A stretch of 18,628 nucleotides of DNA from Patescibacteria group bacterium (GTDB lineage: Bacteria; Patescibacteriota; Minisyncoccia; Phycocordibacterales; SBAW01): contig JAGWIT010000016.1 of NCBI GenBank assembly GCA_028866155.1, forward strand, positions 1 to 18,628. The letters run 5' to 3'. The notes under the pieces are model-generated. The model was not told the origin of the DNA. It was given only the letters and a program-made list of their open reading frames with translations, and did not search any database. The translations under genes were made by a program, and so were the position numbers. Within the stretch, counting starts at the first letter, position 1, and every line of letters begins with the position of its first letter. This document shows, one piece after another, positions 1 through 7,030 of this stretch.

Positions 1-15
1 TACTTATGACTACCT

Positions 16-630
16 ATGAACGAGCAGGAAAAAAAGGATCTGCGAGGATACGTGTTTATTCGCAGCAAAGTTGTACACACCGGCGTTACCCCCTCTCTTC
101 GCGAGATTGCCCGAGAATTGAATTATGTTTCTCCGCGCTCTGTTCAGCTCATGCTACAAAGACTTGAAAACGCTGGGCTCCTTCGTTATATCGACGGAGT
201 GATAAAACTCTCGCAAAAGCGGACTCCGTTAGCTGACCGCACCGTTGAGGTGCCGTTAGTGGGTTCTATAGCGTGTGGTGCACCTTCTCTTGCAGAGCAA
301 AGTCCAGAGGCGATTCTTGACGTATCCACCAAAATTGCGCGTCCTGGGCATACTTACTTTCTCCTGCGTGCAGTTGGGAATTCAATGAACAAATCAGGTA
401 TAAAGAATGGCGACCTTGTATTAGTACGGCAGCAGCCAACAGCAGACGAAGGCGAGAAAGTAGTAGCACTCATCAATGACGATGCAACCATTAAGTTTTT
501 CCATCGTGAAGGCGATGTGGTGGTCCTGCGACCGAATTCGACTGACAAGAAATATAAGCCAATCGTGCTTACTGACGGATTTATTATTCAAGGCGTCGTT
601 GCGGCAGTGCTCCCGTCGAACGTCTATTAA
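16..630 (+). CDS. lexA: LexA-family SOS repressor / S24 self-cleaving protease
   Basis: 204-residue LexA-type transcriptional repressor. The N-terminal winged helix (about residues 8-66) contains the recognition segment SLREIARELNYVSPRSVQ. The C-terminal S24 peptidase domain (about 77-204) carries the catalytic Ser123 in GNSM and Lys160 in ATIKFF, matching Ser119 and Lys156 of E. coli LexA. The scissile bond aligns to Cys87-Gly88 (IACGAP) where LexA normally has Ala-Gly; Cys-Gly is the pair used by UmuD. Length is normal for LexA, and the helix domain makes this a repressor rather than a UmuD. The ATG at 16 is the only start giving the full first helix; its promoter lies mostly outside the window. 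A 24-base gap separates it from the membrane-protein gene, so it probably heads an operon with the TIR module. It could be the host LexA or a mobile-element repressor; position beside a recombinase favours the latter. Confidence 0.93.
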   Translation: MNEQEKKDLRGYVFIRSKVVHTGVTPSLREIARELNYVSPRSVQLMLQRLENAGLLRYIDGVIKLSQKRTPLADRTVEVPLVGSIACGAPSLAEQSPEAILDVSTKIARPGHTYFLLRAVGNSMNKSGIKNGDLVLVRQQPTADEGEKVVALINDDATIKFFHREGDVVVLRPNSTDKKYKPIVLTDGFIIQGVVAAVLPSNVY

Positions 631-654
631 AAATTCTGTACTCGCATAAGTAAT

Positions 655-1059
655 ATGTCTTCCGATAACGACGCAAAACTCAAGCATCTGGAGTTCATCC
701 AGGCAACAATCAATCGCATGGCGGGAAATTCCTTCCTTCTAAAGGGATGGACGGTGACGCTGGTAGGTGCCCTTTTCGCGGCAGCGGTCACCGAAACGAG
801 CTTTCTCTTTTTGGGTATTTCGCTGTGCGTAGTCCTGTTCTTTTGGCTCCTGGACGGTTACTACCTGTCGCGCGAACGGCACTTCGTTAAGCTCTATGAG
901 CATGTGAGCGTGAAGAAGCCGGCGGACATAGATTTTTCGATGCGCACCAAATTGTTTAGAACCCGATGGGATTGGCCCAAGTGTTCGTTCTCGACGACGT
1001 TAGTTGTGTTCTATGGTGGACTGGTGGTATTACATTTGATCCTTATTTACTATCTTTAA
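655..1059 (+). CDS. Small three-helix membrane protein partnered with TIR-like gene
   Basis: 134-residue protein with a charged N-terminal helix (LKHLEFIQATINRMAGNSF), two close membrane segments (about 32-46 and 49-67), a cytoplasmic-looking charged stretch with RERHFVKLYEHV (73-83), and a third hydrophobic segment (113-132). The layout resembles small membrane proteins found beside TIR/DUF1863 genes, and in a general way SLATT-type membrane effectors of bacterial conflict systems; that assignment is from memory of the pattern and is not proven here. It starts 24 bases after lexA and ends 6 bases before the TIR-like gene, so the three are almost certainly co-transcribed. Inferred role: membrane effector or anchor acting with the TIR protein. 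No catalytic motif is visible. Confidence 0.75.
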   Translation: MSSDNDAKLKHLEFIQATINRMAGNSFLLKGWTVTLVGALFAAAVTETSFLFLGISLCVVLFFWLLDGYYLSRERHFVKLYEHVSVKKPADIDFSMRTKLFRTRWDWPKCSFSTTLVVFYGGLVVLHLILIYYL

Positions 1060-1065
1060 GAAGCT

Positions 1066-1764
1066 ATGACTGCACCTTATAACAACACTGGTCTTATTGG
1101 CGGACTCATCCCTTCGGTCAAGCGCAAAGCGTTCTTCTCTTTCCACTTCGACGACATAATGCGAGTAAATGTTGTTAGAAATGCATGGAAAGGTATACGC
1201 CCGGACAGTACGAGCATGCGTAGCTTTTACGACAGCAGTCTTTGGGAGAGCCGAAAGGCAGAGGGTGAAGATGCTATCAAGAAGTTGATTCGCGATGGAG
1301 TCAATTACACGTCGGCTGTGTGTGTATTGGTTGGCACGGAAACATGGTTACGCCGATGGGTAAAGTACGAGATTGCACGGGGTGTTATCGATGGGCGAGG
1401 GCTGCTGGCGCTTCATATCAACAATATTCGACACCATCAAACCCTCGGCGTCCATCCGCTCGGGATCAATCCCTTTGACGGTTTAGGAGTGGGAAAAGTC
1501 CAGGAATCGGTTTTCAACACCCCTCGATATTATCTTTTTGAACGTACTGCTGTACGCAATACCGCCGGAGGGTTTGATTGGTCATGGCCTCGTTACAAAG
1601 ATTATACCGATCCTGTGAAGTTGCCGACTTGGCTAAGTGATCCTGCTCCCGGCTATGTGACGCCGCTCTCAACGAACGTTGATGTTTACGACTACACTAC
1701 ACAAGAGGGCCATAAAAACCTCGGAGCGTGGATTGATCGTGCGGCACAACGCTCGGGGAGATAA
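1066..1764 (+). CDS. TIR-like domain protein (DUF1863 / ThsB-type)
   Basis: 232-residue protein whose first ~120 residues match the MTH538 TIR-like fold (DUF1863): first strand KRKAFFSFHFDD (19-30), followed by RVNVVRNAW, then the strand AVCVLVGTETW (84-94) and the helix RRWVKYEIARG with Glu102 at the usual TIR acidic position. This family includes ThsB of the Thoeris anti-phage system, which makes an NAD-derived signal on infection. The C-terminal ~110 residues form a family-specific extension rich in aromatic and proline residues (NTAGGFDWSWPRYKDYT) and no second enzyme domain is recognised. No ThsA-like NADase is nearby; the adjacent small membrane protein is the only obvious partner. It converges on the recombinase with 12 bases between the stops. 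The family call is strong; the defence role is an inference. Confidence 0.85.
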   Translation: MTAPYNNTGLIGGLIPSVKRKAFFSFHFDDIMRVNVVRNAWKGIRPDSTSMRSFYDSSLWESRKAEGEDAIKKLIRDGVNYTSAVCVLVGTETWLRRWVKYEIARGVIDGRGLLALHINNIRHHQTLGVHPLGINPFDGLGVGKVQESVFNTPRYYLFERTAVRNTAGGFDWSWPRYKDYTDPVKLPTWLSDPAPGYVTPLSTNVDVYDYTTQEGHKNLGAWIDRAAQRSGR

Positions 1765-1776
1765 TTGATAAGATTT

Positions 1777-3102
1777 TTACGACTCGATTGTCGCGATCCC
1801 TTTCGTGATCTTAATCTTCGTTCTGAAGCACCCCATCAGCTCGCGCCTCTCCTGGTCCGTGCCCTCCTTGAGGGTGTACTTTGCATAGGTCTTTAGGTCG
1901 ACTTCCTGATGTCCCTTGGAGGCATTGGTCATGCCGAGTACGCCGCGTTGAAATTTATTGAACCGACGCAGTTCCTCCTCAAACTTGTGCTGAATGCCAA
2001 TGCCGTTGAGGTCGATCTGATCAAGCGCTCGTATCAGCTGGTCGATCAGCTCCTCCTCGCGCAGGTAGGTGTTCTTACAGTGTAGGTCTCTTGCCCTGCC
2101 GCAGCCGTAGTAGATGTACTTGCGCATAGTGCCGTCTTTGAGCTGTTTGTACTTCTCTTCAGCACTGAACATCGAACCGCACAGTCCGCACGTAATGAGT
2201 TTTGTAAAAGCGAACTCGTGACTTTGACGCACGATACTGTCGCGCTTCAGTTGCGCCTGCACCTTGTCGAAAAGCTCCTTGGAGATCAAGGGTTCATGCT
2301 TGCCTTGGTACCAGTTGCCTGATTCCTTCGGATACTCGAACGTGCCGTAATAAAAGTGATTGGTTAGCGTGCGGTACACGTTGCCACAGGTGAGGGGCTT
2401 GTTGCCCGTCGTGTGGAAATTGAGCTCGAAACGCAGCCAGTGGTACACCTTGCGTCCAGACCACTTCTCGTACGCGACCTTCTCGAACATTTGTTTTATG
2501 ACCGGAGCACGGTCGGGGTCTACGATTACCTGGCACTTTTTGTCCATGAGTTTTTGCGTAAGGTAGCCGGTCGGCGGAGTTGTCGGCCACAAACCCATCT
2601 CCACCCGCGTACGCAATCCACGCTTTACGTTCACGCCGCGATTATCATTTTCAAGTTTTGCTTGCGAGCCGAGGATCATCAGCAAGAATTTCTCATTCGG
2701 GTTATTGCTGAACCGCTGGCTGTACGTGCGTATTTCTTGCAAGATGCCTGCATCCATGAGGTCCACAATTTTACCGAGGTCACCGGCGTTCCTGCTTATA
2801 CGGTCTGGCGCCCACGTAAGAATACCGTTGTACTTACCCCCTTTGATCTCCTCGACTATCTCATTGAAGACCGGCCGTTGGCCCGTCTCTTTGGCCGAGT
2901 GACTCTCGCGCTTCATAGCGACAATCTCTAACCCCTCTCGCTCGGCAAGCTGGAGCATCTCTTTGATTTGAGAATCGATACTCAAAACCTGCCGTTCCTC
3001 GGATTCCGTACTCTTTCTCGCGTACAAGCAGTATTTAACTTTTGGAGCCTCTGGAATAGCCTGTTTCCCAATAATCCCTACGGACCTTGTTGTAGTTTCC
3101 AT
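1777..3102 (-). CDS. Large serine recombinase (resolvase/integrase type)
   Basis: Site-specific recombinase of 441 residues counted from the ATG at 3102; a longer reading to a TTG at 3138 adds 12 poorly structured residues. The N-terminal resolvase domain has YARKSTESEE with catalytic Ser31 and Arg29, and PDRISRN with Arg101 and Arg104. It is followed by the recombinase domain (about 150-265, including GYLTQ and NVYRTLTNHFYYGTFEY). A zinc ribbon follows, with Cys305/Cys308 and Cys334/Cys342. Only about 100 residues follow the ribbon, so the long coiled-coil of phage integrases such as phiC31 is reduced. All key residues are present, so it should be active in DNA integration, excision or inversion. 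It sits tail to tail with the TIR gene and head to head with the DUF2127 gene. The compact form is typical of recombinases seen in CPR genomes. Confidence 0.93.
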   Translation of the reverse strand: METTTRSVGIIGKQAIPEAPKVKYCLYARKSTESEERQVLSIDSQIKEMLQLAEREGLEIVAMKRESHSAKETGQRPVFNEIVEEIKGGKYNGILTWAPDRISRNAGDLGKIVDLMDAGILQEIRTYSQRFSNNPNEKFLLMILGSQAKLENDNRGVNVKRGLRTRVEMGLWPTTPPTGYLTQKLMDKKCQVIVDPDRAPVIKQMFEKVAYEKWSGRKVYHWLRFELNFHTTGNKPLTCGNVYRTLTNHFYYGTFEYPKESGNWYQGKHEPLISKELFDKVQAQLKRDSIVRQSHEFAFTKLITCGLCGSMFSAEEKYKQLKDGTMRKYIYYGCGRARDLHCKNTYLREEELIDQLIRALDQIDLNGIGIQHKFEEELRRFNKFQRGVLGMTNASKGHQEVDLKTYAKYTLKEGTDQERRELMGCFRTKIKITKGIATIES

Positions 3103-3228
3103 ACCCCAAGGGATGACGCCGACCCCTTTGGGCGTCAAGAGCGTCCCGAAGACATAGATGTTGGTAACTAAACCCGCTAGATTTCCTCAGCTATGCCCTA
3201 ATTTTGTAGTCAGGAGTAAGATAGGCGT
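3103..3228. other. Divergent intergenic region upstream of the recombinase
   Basis: 126 bases between the recombinase start and the DUF2127 start. It must hold both promoters; a weak -10-like TAAGAT at 3218-3223 could serve the rightward gene, and AGGAG at 3212-3216 lies 12 bases before its ATG. Attachment sites of serine integrases often lie beside the integrase gene, so this is the first place to look for one. I see no clear inverted repeat with a central dinucleotide, so no att site is called. Confidence 0.3.
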
Positions 3229-3726
3229 ATGGACGTGCCTGACAGCAAACCGTGGGTGCAGGAAAAGTACATCCATCTCGTTTTTGATATCAGCCTTTGG
3301 CTCAAGGGTGTTTTTGCGCTATCAGAGATAGTCGCCGGGGTCGCCGCTTACTTCGTCTCACAGCAATTTTTGCTTGGTGTCGTGCAGTGGGTTACGGCGG
3401 ACGAGTTCGCCGAAGATCCGCACGATGCGATAGCAAATTTTCTGCTGCATTCGGTCCAGAATCTCTCCATTGGAGCGCAGAACTTTGCTGCAATCTACTT
3501 GCTTGGTCACGGCATCATAAAACTCTGGCTCATTGTTGGCCTTCTGCGTAAGAAGCTTTGGTACTATCCTGTCGCCATGGTCGTGTTCGGACTCTTCATC
3601 GCGTACCAGCTGTACCGATACACCTTCACTCATTCTCCATTGTTGCTCTTCATAACGGTTCTCGACCTCATCGTCATCGGCCTCACGTGGCATGAGTATC
3701 GCTATTTGCGCCGGACGTCGCATTAG
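3229..3726 (+). CDS. DUF2127 family integral membrane protein
   Basis: 165-residue polytopic protein with four hydrophobic segments: about 18-43 (IHLVFDISLWLKGVFALSEI region), 83-103 (FAAIYLLGHGIIKLWLIVGLL), 108-127 (WYYPVAMVVFGLFIAYQLYR) and 135-153. The GHGIIKLWLIVGLLRKKLWYYP block and the early LKGVFALSEI block are the characteristic signatures of DUF2127 (COG3305), a family of unknown function. An amphipathic loop of about 35 residues lies between the first two helices. It ends just before the first tandem TTTACAG box, so the DUF5666 gene probably has its own promoter. No enzyme motif is visible. Confidence 0.82.
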   Translation: MDVPDSKPWVQEKYIHLVFDISLWLKGVFALSEIVAGVAAYFVSQQFLLGVVQWVTADEFAEDPHDAIANFLLHSVQNLSIGAQNFAAIYLLGHGIIKLWLIVGLLRKKLWYYPVAMVVFGLFIAYQLYRYTFTHSPLLLFITVLDLIVIGLTWHEYRYLRRTSH

Positions 3727-3734
3727 GCGCAGAT

Positions 3735-3768
3735 TTTTACAGTACTTTTACAGTCGCTTCTCTACACT
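3735..3768 (+). promoter_or_regulatory. Tandem TTTACAG response-regulator box, copy 1
   Basis: TTTTACAG at 3735-3742 is repeated exactly at 3746-3753, an 11-base period. After a 9-base gap comes TACACT (3763-3768), a plausible -10. The layout matches activator-type promoters where a PhoB/OmpR dimer replaces the -35 element. On the other strand it reads TGTAAA-N5-TGTAAA, which fits the WalR consensus form. It lies 73 bases before the DUF5666 gene. Just downstream, CTACAC (3762-3767) and GTGTAG (3785-3790) form a short inverted repeat. Confidence 0.65.
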
Positions 3769-3840
3769 TGCGTCAGGAGTAGCGGTGTAGGTGGTCACTA
3801 CGCTCTGCTCGTTATCAGTTAGCAGTTAGTAACCACGCAT

Positions 3841-4419
3841 ATGTTAAAGAACAAATTGTCGGTGGGCCTTCTGACGGGAGCCGCGCTCCTCGCTGGGGCA
3901 CTCGGCGGCACGGCGCTTTTGGCGAGCGCACAGACGACCACAACGCCTACTACGCAAAGCGTAACTTCTTCCACCAATTCGACGCAAGGCGCGGTGGATA
4001 CACCGGAGAATGCCAATGATCCGGCGGACACTGGCTCGGAGGCGCAGCATCATGCTCCGCTCGGCGGTGATGGCGTCGTCTCGAGCATAAGTGGCACGAC
4101 CATCGTCATAGGTGAGGAATCCAACGAAGGCGGTGCCGCTTACACGGTAGACGCGTCTAAAGCGACCGTTACCAACAACGGTGCGGCCGCAAGCCTCTCC
4201 GACATCAAGGCGGGAGACAAGATCTTCGTCCAGGGTACGATGAACGGCACGAACGTCACCGCGACTTCCGTATCGCTCGGTCACCCCGGCGAGCACGGCG
4301 ACAAGGCTGGTGACACCGACAACATCCAGTCGGGCTCACAAAACGGCCCCGATACTGACGGCGGCGCGCAGAGTGAAGCGAACGAACCTGCGGGTTCGTC
4401 GGATACGTCCGAGCAATAA
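3841..4419 (+). CDS. Exported DUF5666-domain protein
   Basis: 192-residue secreted or membrane-tethered protein. Residues 1-30 are a signal peptide: Lys3/Lys5, a hydrophobic core, and ASA-Q as a likely signal-peptidase I site. A Thr/Ser/Gln-rich spacer (31-75) follows, then one DUF5666 beta domain (about 77-142) with the family pattern GVVSSISGTTIVIG, then SLSDIKAGDKIFVQGTMNG and NVTATSV. The tail (about 143-192) is low-complexity and rich in Gly, Asp, Ser and Gln. DUF5666 is a small repeat of unknown function found in exported proteins; extracellular binding is only a guess. The gene is flanked by response-regulator box 1 and a strong terminator, so it is probably monocistronic and controlled by the adjacent two-component system. 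No good Shine-Dalgarno sequence precedes the ATG. Confidence 0.82.
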   Translation: MLKNKLSVGLLTGAALLAGALGGTALLASAQTTTTPTTQSVTSSTNSTQGAVDTPENANDPADTGSEAQHHAPLGGDGVVSSISGTTIVIGEESNEGGAAYTVDASKATVTNNGAAASLSDIKAGDKIFVQGTMNGTNVTATSVSLGHPGEHGDKAGDTDNIQSGSQNGPDTDGGAQSEANEPAGSSDTSEQ

Positions 4420-4441
4420 AAGCTCGTCCGATCTCAGCACT

Positions 4442-4474
4442 CAAACCCCCTCCTCAGGAGGGGGTTTGGCTTTA
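4442..4474 (+). terminator. Intrinsic-type terminator after the DUF5666 gene
   Basis: A perfect 12-base stem, CAAACCCCCTCC (4442-4453) with GGAGGGGGTTTG (4457-4468), closes a TCA loop and is followed by GCTTTA. The T-run is short but the stem is very strong. It separates the DUF5666 gene from the two-component genes and abuts the degenerate box in front of the response regulator. Confidence 0.82.
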
Positions 4475-4503
4475 CACGAAATTTACGCTTTCCTATATAG
4501 TAT
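4470..4503 (+). promoter_or_regulatory. Promoter with degenerate TTTACA box upstream of the response regulator
   Basis: CTTTACAC (4470-4477) and ATTTACGC (4481-4488) keep the 11-base period of the other boxes, and a -10-like TAGTAT (4498-4503) follows after the same 9-base gap. This suggests autoregulation. The same bases can be read as a conventional promoter: TTTACA (4471-4476), 17 bases, TATATA (4494-4499). With either reading transcription would begin only a few bases before the ATG at 4514, so the message would be nearly leaderless. Confidence 0.5.
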
Positions 4504-4513
4504 TGCTACGCCT

Positions 4514-5185
4514 ATGCGAATTCTCATCATCGAAGACAATCAAAAACTCGCCGATTCGCTCACGCGGGGTTTTCGTCAGGAAGGCTATGCGGCGGACTAT
4601 CTCGCTAACGGAGAGGACGGCGAAAGACGCATGGTCATGGGCCACCACGACTACGATATCCTCATTCTCGACATCAACTTGCCTCGCAAAAGCGGACTTG
4701 AGGTTTGCCACTCATTACGCGAGCAGAACATCATGACGCCGATCATTATGCTTACTTCACGCGACACCACGAAGGATAAAATTATTGGGCTCGACAGTGG
4801 TGCCGACGACTATTTGGTCAAGCCATTCTCGTTCGAAGAACTGCTTTCTCGCGTACGGGCACTCGCACGGCGCCCGCGTGCAACGCTCCCGCCTAAGCTA
4901 GAGGTTGGCGACCTGCTGCTCAATCCTGCGGCGCAGGAGGCTTTTCAGAATGGGAAAAAGCTCGACCTCACCCTCACGGAGTTCCGCCTGCTAGAGTTTT
5001 TTATGACCAAGCCGGACGAGGTAATTAGTCGGCAGCAGATAATAGACCATCTCTGGGATTTTCAGTTCAATCCCTTGAGTCGAGTGATGGACGTGCATAT
5101 TAACAACTTGAGGAATAAGCTGAAGAATAAACATGGTGCAACCATCGAAACAATCCGCGGCATCGGATACCGGCTCCGATCATAA
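4514..5185 (+). CDS. OmpR/PhoB-family response regulator
   Basis: 223-residue two-component response regulator. The receiver domain (about 1-118) has the acidic pair Glu7/Asp8, phospho-acceptor Asp53 (LILDINLP), Thr81 and Lys103 (VKPF), so all phosphorylation residues are intact. The C-terminal winged helix (about 127-223) shows LTLTEFRLLEFFM, the recognition-helix region SRVMDVHINNLRNKL and the terminal hairpin IETIRGIGYRL. The start is the ATG giving MRILIIEDNQ; an upstream in-frame extension to 4310 reads through the terminator and overlaps the previous gene, so it is rejected. The kinase follows directly. The nearby tandem TTTACA boxes are the probable targets. The specific subfamily (WalR, CusR, PhoB or other) cannot be decided from sequence alone. 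Confidence 0.95.
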   Translation: MRILIIEDNQKLADSLTRGFRQEGYAADYLANGEDGERRMVMGHHDYDILILDINLPRKSGLEVCHSLREQNIMTPIIMLTSRDTTKDKIIGLDSGADDYLVKPFSFEELLSRVRALARRPRATLPPKLEVGDLLLNPAAQEAFQNGKKLDLTLTEFRLLEFFMTKPDEVISRQQIIDHLWDFQFNPLSRVMDVHINNLRNKLKNKHGATIETIRGIGYRLRS

Positions 5186-6134
5186 GGTGTTCCTCTGGGC
5201 ACGGCTCAAGCTCACCGGCATCTATGTCATCATTGTGGCCATCATCGTGGTCGGTTTCAGTCTGTTTCTCTATCAAAACTTGCAGCACAGTCTCTACGAG
5301 GCAAATGATAGCGATTTTGCCGATACCGGCTCACAGCAACATTTTATTGAACATACTCTTTCTTCTTTCGAAAATGATATTCTAATCATCGATATCATTA
5401 TCCTTCTTGCTACGGGCGCACTCGGGTACGCGTTCGCTGGCTACACGTTACGTCCTATTCAGGATGCGCTTGAGGCGCAGCAGGCGTTCTCAGAAAAAGC
5501 GTCGCATGAGTTGCGTACGCCGCTTGCCGTCATGCGCAACGATCTTGAGGTGCTCTTGCGCAACCCTGCTCCAACCAAGGAACTCATGCATAAAGCCTTT
5601 CGCAGCAACATCGAGGAGATAGACCATCTCACGAACATGACGCGAGACCTCCTTACGCTCGCGCGTTCACATACGCGCGCTCTGGCCTCGGCGGAGCAAA
5701 CTGACCTTGCAGATGTCGTGCAGAATACTGCTGAGAAACTCAAGGCGCTCGGAGACAAGAAAGGCATTTCCATAACCGTGGCGGCAACCGAGTCTACGCA
5801 CGTTCTCGGCAGAGCTTCCGAGCTAGCGCGTGTCCTTACGAATCTTGTGCAAAACGCGATTGAGCATACACCCAAGGGCGGCTCGGTGACTCTTGAAGTG
5901 CGGCATATTGGACCGCAAGCACTCATGCAGGTATCCGACACCGGCTCTGGCATCGAAGCGAAAGATTTGCCGCATGTATTTGAGCGTTTCTACAAAGGCG
6001 AAGGCACGAACGGCAGCGGGCTTGGCCTCTCCATCGTAAAGGAGATCATCGCCCAGCACGGCGGCGAGGTCTCTATAGAGAGCGAGAAAGGAAAGGGCAC
6101 CGTCGTGACGATACGATTGCCGCGTGTTGGCTGA
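5133..6134 (+). CDS. Membrane sensor histidine kinase
   Basis: 333-residue kinase partner of the preceding response regulator. It has two membrane segments (about 28-47 and 83-103) flanking a short external loop of about 35 residues, and there is little room for a HAMP domain. The HisKA dimerisation helix has FSEKASHELRTPL with phospho-acceptor His125. The ATPase domain carries the N box (LTNLVQNAIEHTPKGG), the G1 box (VSDTGSGIE), the F box (VFERFYKG) and the G2 box (GSGLGLSIVKEIIAQHGG). The ATG at 5133 overlaps the regulator by 53 bases; an in-frame GTG at 5187, one base after the regulator's stop, would remove 18 polar residues and is an equally sensible start. The small external loop suggests sensing within or near the membrane rather than of a bulky ligand. 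Confidence 0.94.
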   Translation: MVQPSKQSAASDTGSDHKVFLWARLKLTGIYVIIVAIIVVGFSLFLYQNLQHSLYEANDSDFADTGSQQHFIEHTLSSFENDILIIDIIILLATGALGYAFAGYTLRPIQDALEAQQAFSEKASHELRTPLAVMRNDLEVLLRNPAPTKELMHKAFRSNIEEIDHLTNMTRDLLTLARSHTRALASAEQTDLADVVQNTAEKLKALGDKKGISITVAATESTHVLGRASELARVLTNLVQNAIEHTPKGGSVTLEVRHIGPQALMQVSDTGSGIEAKDLPHVFERFYKGEGTNGSGLGLSIVKEIIAQHGGEVSIESEKGKGTVVTIRLPRVG

Positions 6135-6140
6135 TTCCGC

Positions 6141-6174
6141 CTTTACAGAGATTTTACAAGGTGAACTTCATGAT
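6141..6174 (+). promoter_or_regulatory. Tandem TTTACAG response-regulator box, copy 2
   Basis: CTTTACAG (6141-6148) and TTTTACAA (6152-6159) are spaced by 11 bases. A -10-like CATGAT (6169-6174) follows after 9 bases, the same geometry as copy 1. It lies between the kinase stop and the first gene of the exporter operon (ATG at 6216), so it probably drives that operon under control of the two-component system. Confidence 0.62.
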
Positions 6175-6215
6175 ACGCACAACGGGGCCACTCCTCGTTG
6201 CAACCAATCGTATCT

Positions 6216-6827
6216 ATGAATAAAGTCGTTATTTCCATATTCGCCCTCGCGATCATCGCACTCGGAGGCCTTACTGCGTACACGTTCAGCCCGCTTTCAA
6301 AGAAAAGCATCGTGCCGCAGGTCAATCCTGCTTCGCTTACGCCGACACAAGGCAGCGCACAGGTGGGTAGCAGCACGCCGGTCGCGTTGAATGTCTATCA
6401 CAACCGCGACATGGCGGAGAATTACTACACCATTTCTGTTCCCAAGGCCTGGCAATTGCAACCCAATCCTCCTGCCGGTGGCTACGGATTTACATTTCAA
6501 AGCGGGAGTGCGTCAATCGGTCTCATGGATGTTCCGGACAACAGCACGCTGGAACTTTACATCTTGAGTCAAGATGAGCCGAGTCTCAAAAAGACGATAC
6601 CCGGGTATACGCGCACTCAGTACCAGAAGCTGTCGGTGAACGGCCTCGAAGCGTACCAATTGACCTACACAAGCACGGAGAATGGCACGCAACACCAGAG
6701 TGTCCGCACGTACATTGCCGGAGCAGACCACGCGGGCCTTTTAACGCTCACGTCGGACGCTAGTATGGCATCGCAGATGCAGCCTACCTTCAATGCCGTG
6801 GTCAACAGCTTTAATTGGGAGAAGTAA
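6216..6827 (+). CDS. Membrane-anchored PsbP-like protein of unknown function
   Basis: 203-residue protein starting at the ATG after TATCT; a TTG-started extension from 6198 adds six residues and is less likely. Residues 3-24 form an uncleaved-looking membrane anchor (VVISIFALAIIALGGLTAYTF). A 35-residue Ser/Thr/Pro spacer follows, then a mixed domain (about 60-203) with the pattern NYYTISVPKAWQL, YGFTFQSGSASIGLMDVP, NGLEAYQLTYTS and FNAVVNSFNWEK. This order of an early 'sVPkgW' strand and a closing 'nsF' helix is typical of the PsbP/Mog1-like fold found in many exported proteins. No catalytic residue is evident. It is the first gene of the exporter operon and is followed after 6 bases by a small membrane protein. 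The family call is tentative; membrane anchoring is clear. Confidence 0.68.
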   Translation: MNKVVISIFALAIIALGGLTAYTFSPLSKKSIVPQVNPASLTPTQGSAQVGSSTPVALNVYHNRDMAENYYTISVPKAWQLQPNPPAGGYGFTFQSGSASIGLMDVPDNSTLELYILSQDEPSLKKTIPGYTRTQYQKLSVNGLEAYQLTYTSTENGTQHQSVRTYIAGADHAGLLTLTSDASMASQMQPTFNAVVNSFNWEK

Positions 6828-6833
6828 AATGTC

Positions 6834-7028
6834 ATGCGACAAATCTTTCTTTTCATTTCTCTCATCGTGTTGGGGTTCGGTATATACCTCTGGCAGTTCT
6901 ACGACGTGCCTGATAGCCAGATCATGACCAATTTCTACGTCAGTCGGTTCCTCGCCATAGCCGGAGCGGCGAGCATTCTCATGAACCTCTTTTGGACATC
7001 GCCGAAGAAACGCAAGACCGAAGAATAA
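6834..7028 (+). CDS. Small two-helix membrane protein
   Basis: 64-residue protein with two hydrophobic segments (about 3-20, IFLFISLIVLGFGIYLW, and 39-55, RFLAIAGAASILMNLFW), separated by a short polar loop (YDVPDSQIMTNFY) and ending in a basic tail (PKKRKTEE). It sits 6 bases after the PsbP-like gene and 2 bases before the ABC ATPase ATG, so it is translated within the same operon. No family is recognised. It may be an accessory subunit of the exporter. An out-of-frame ATG lies 5 bases earlier. Confidence 0.7.
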   Translation: MRQIFLFISLIVLGFGIYLWQFYDVPDSQIMTNFYVSRFLAIAGAASILMNLFWTSPKKRKTEE

Positions 7029-7030
7029 TC

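Noticed and set aside
1066..1764. Full Thoeris system
   Set aside because: Only the ThsB-like TIR protein is present; no ThsA with SIR2 or macro/SLOG domains is found in the window.
4382..4399. Hairpin ACGAACC/GGTTCGT near the end of the DUF5666 gene as a terminator
   Set aside because: It lies inside the coding sequence, has no T-run, and a much stronger hairpin follows at 4442.
4310..4513. Long N-terminal extension of the response regulator
   Set aside because: It overlaps the end of the DUF5666 gene and reads through the strong terminator hairpin; the receiver domain starts exactly at the ATG at 4514.
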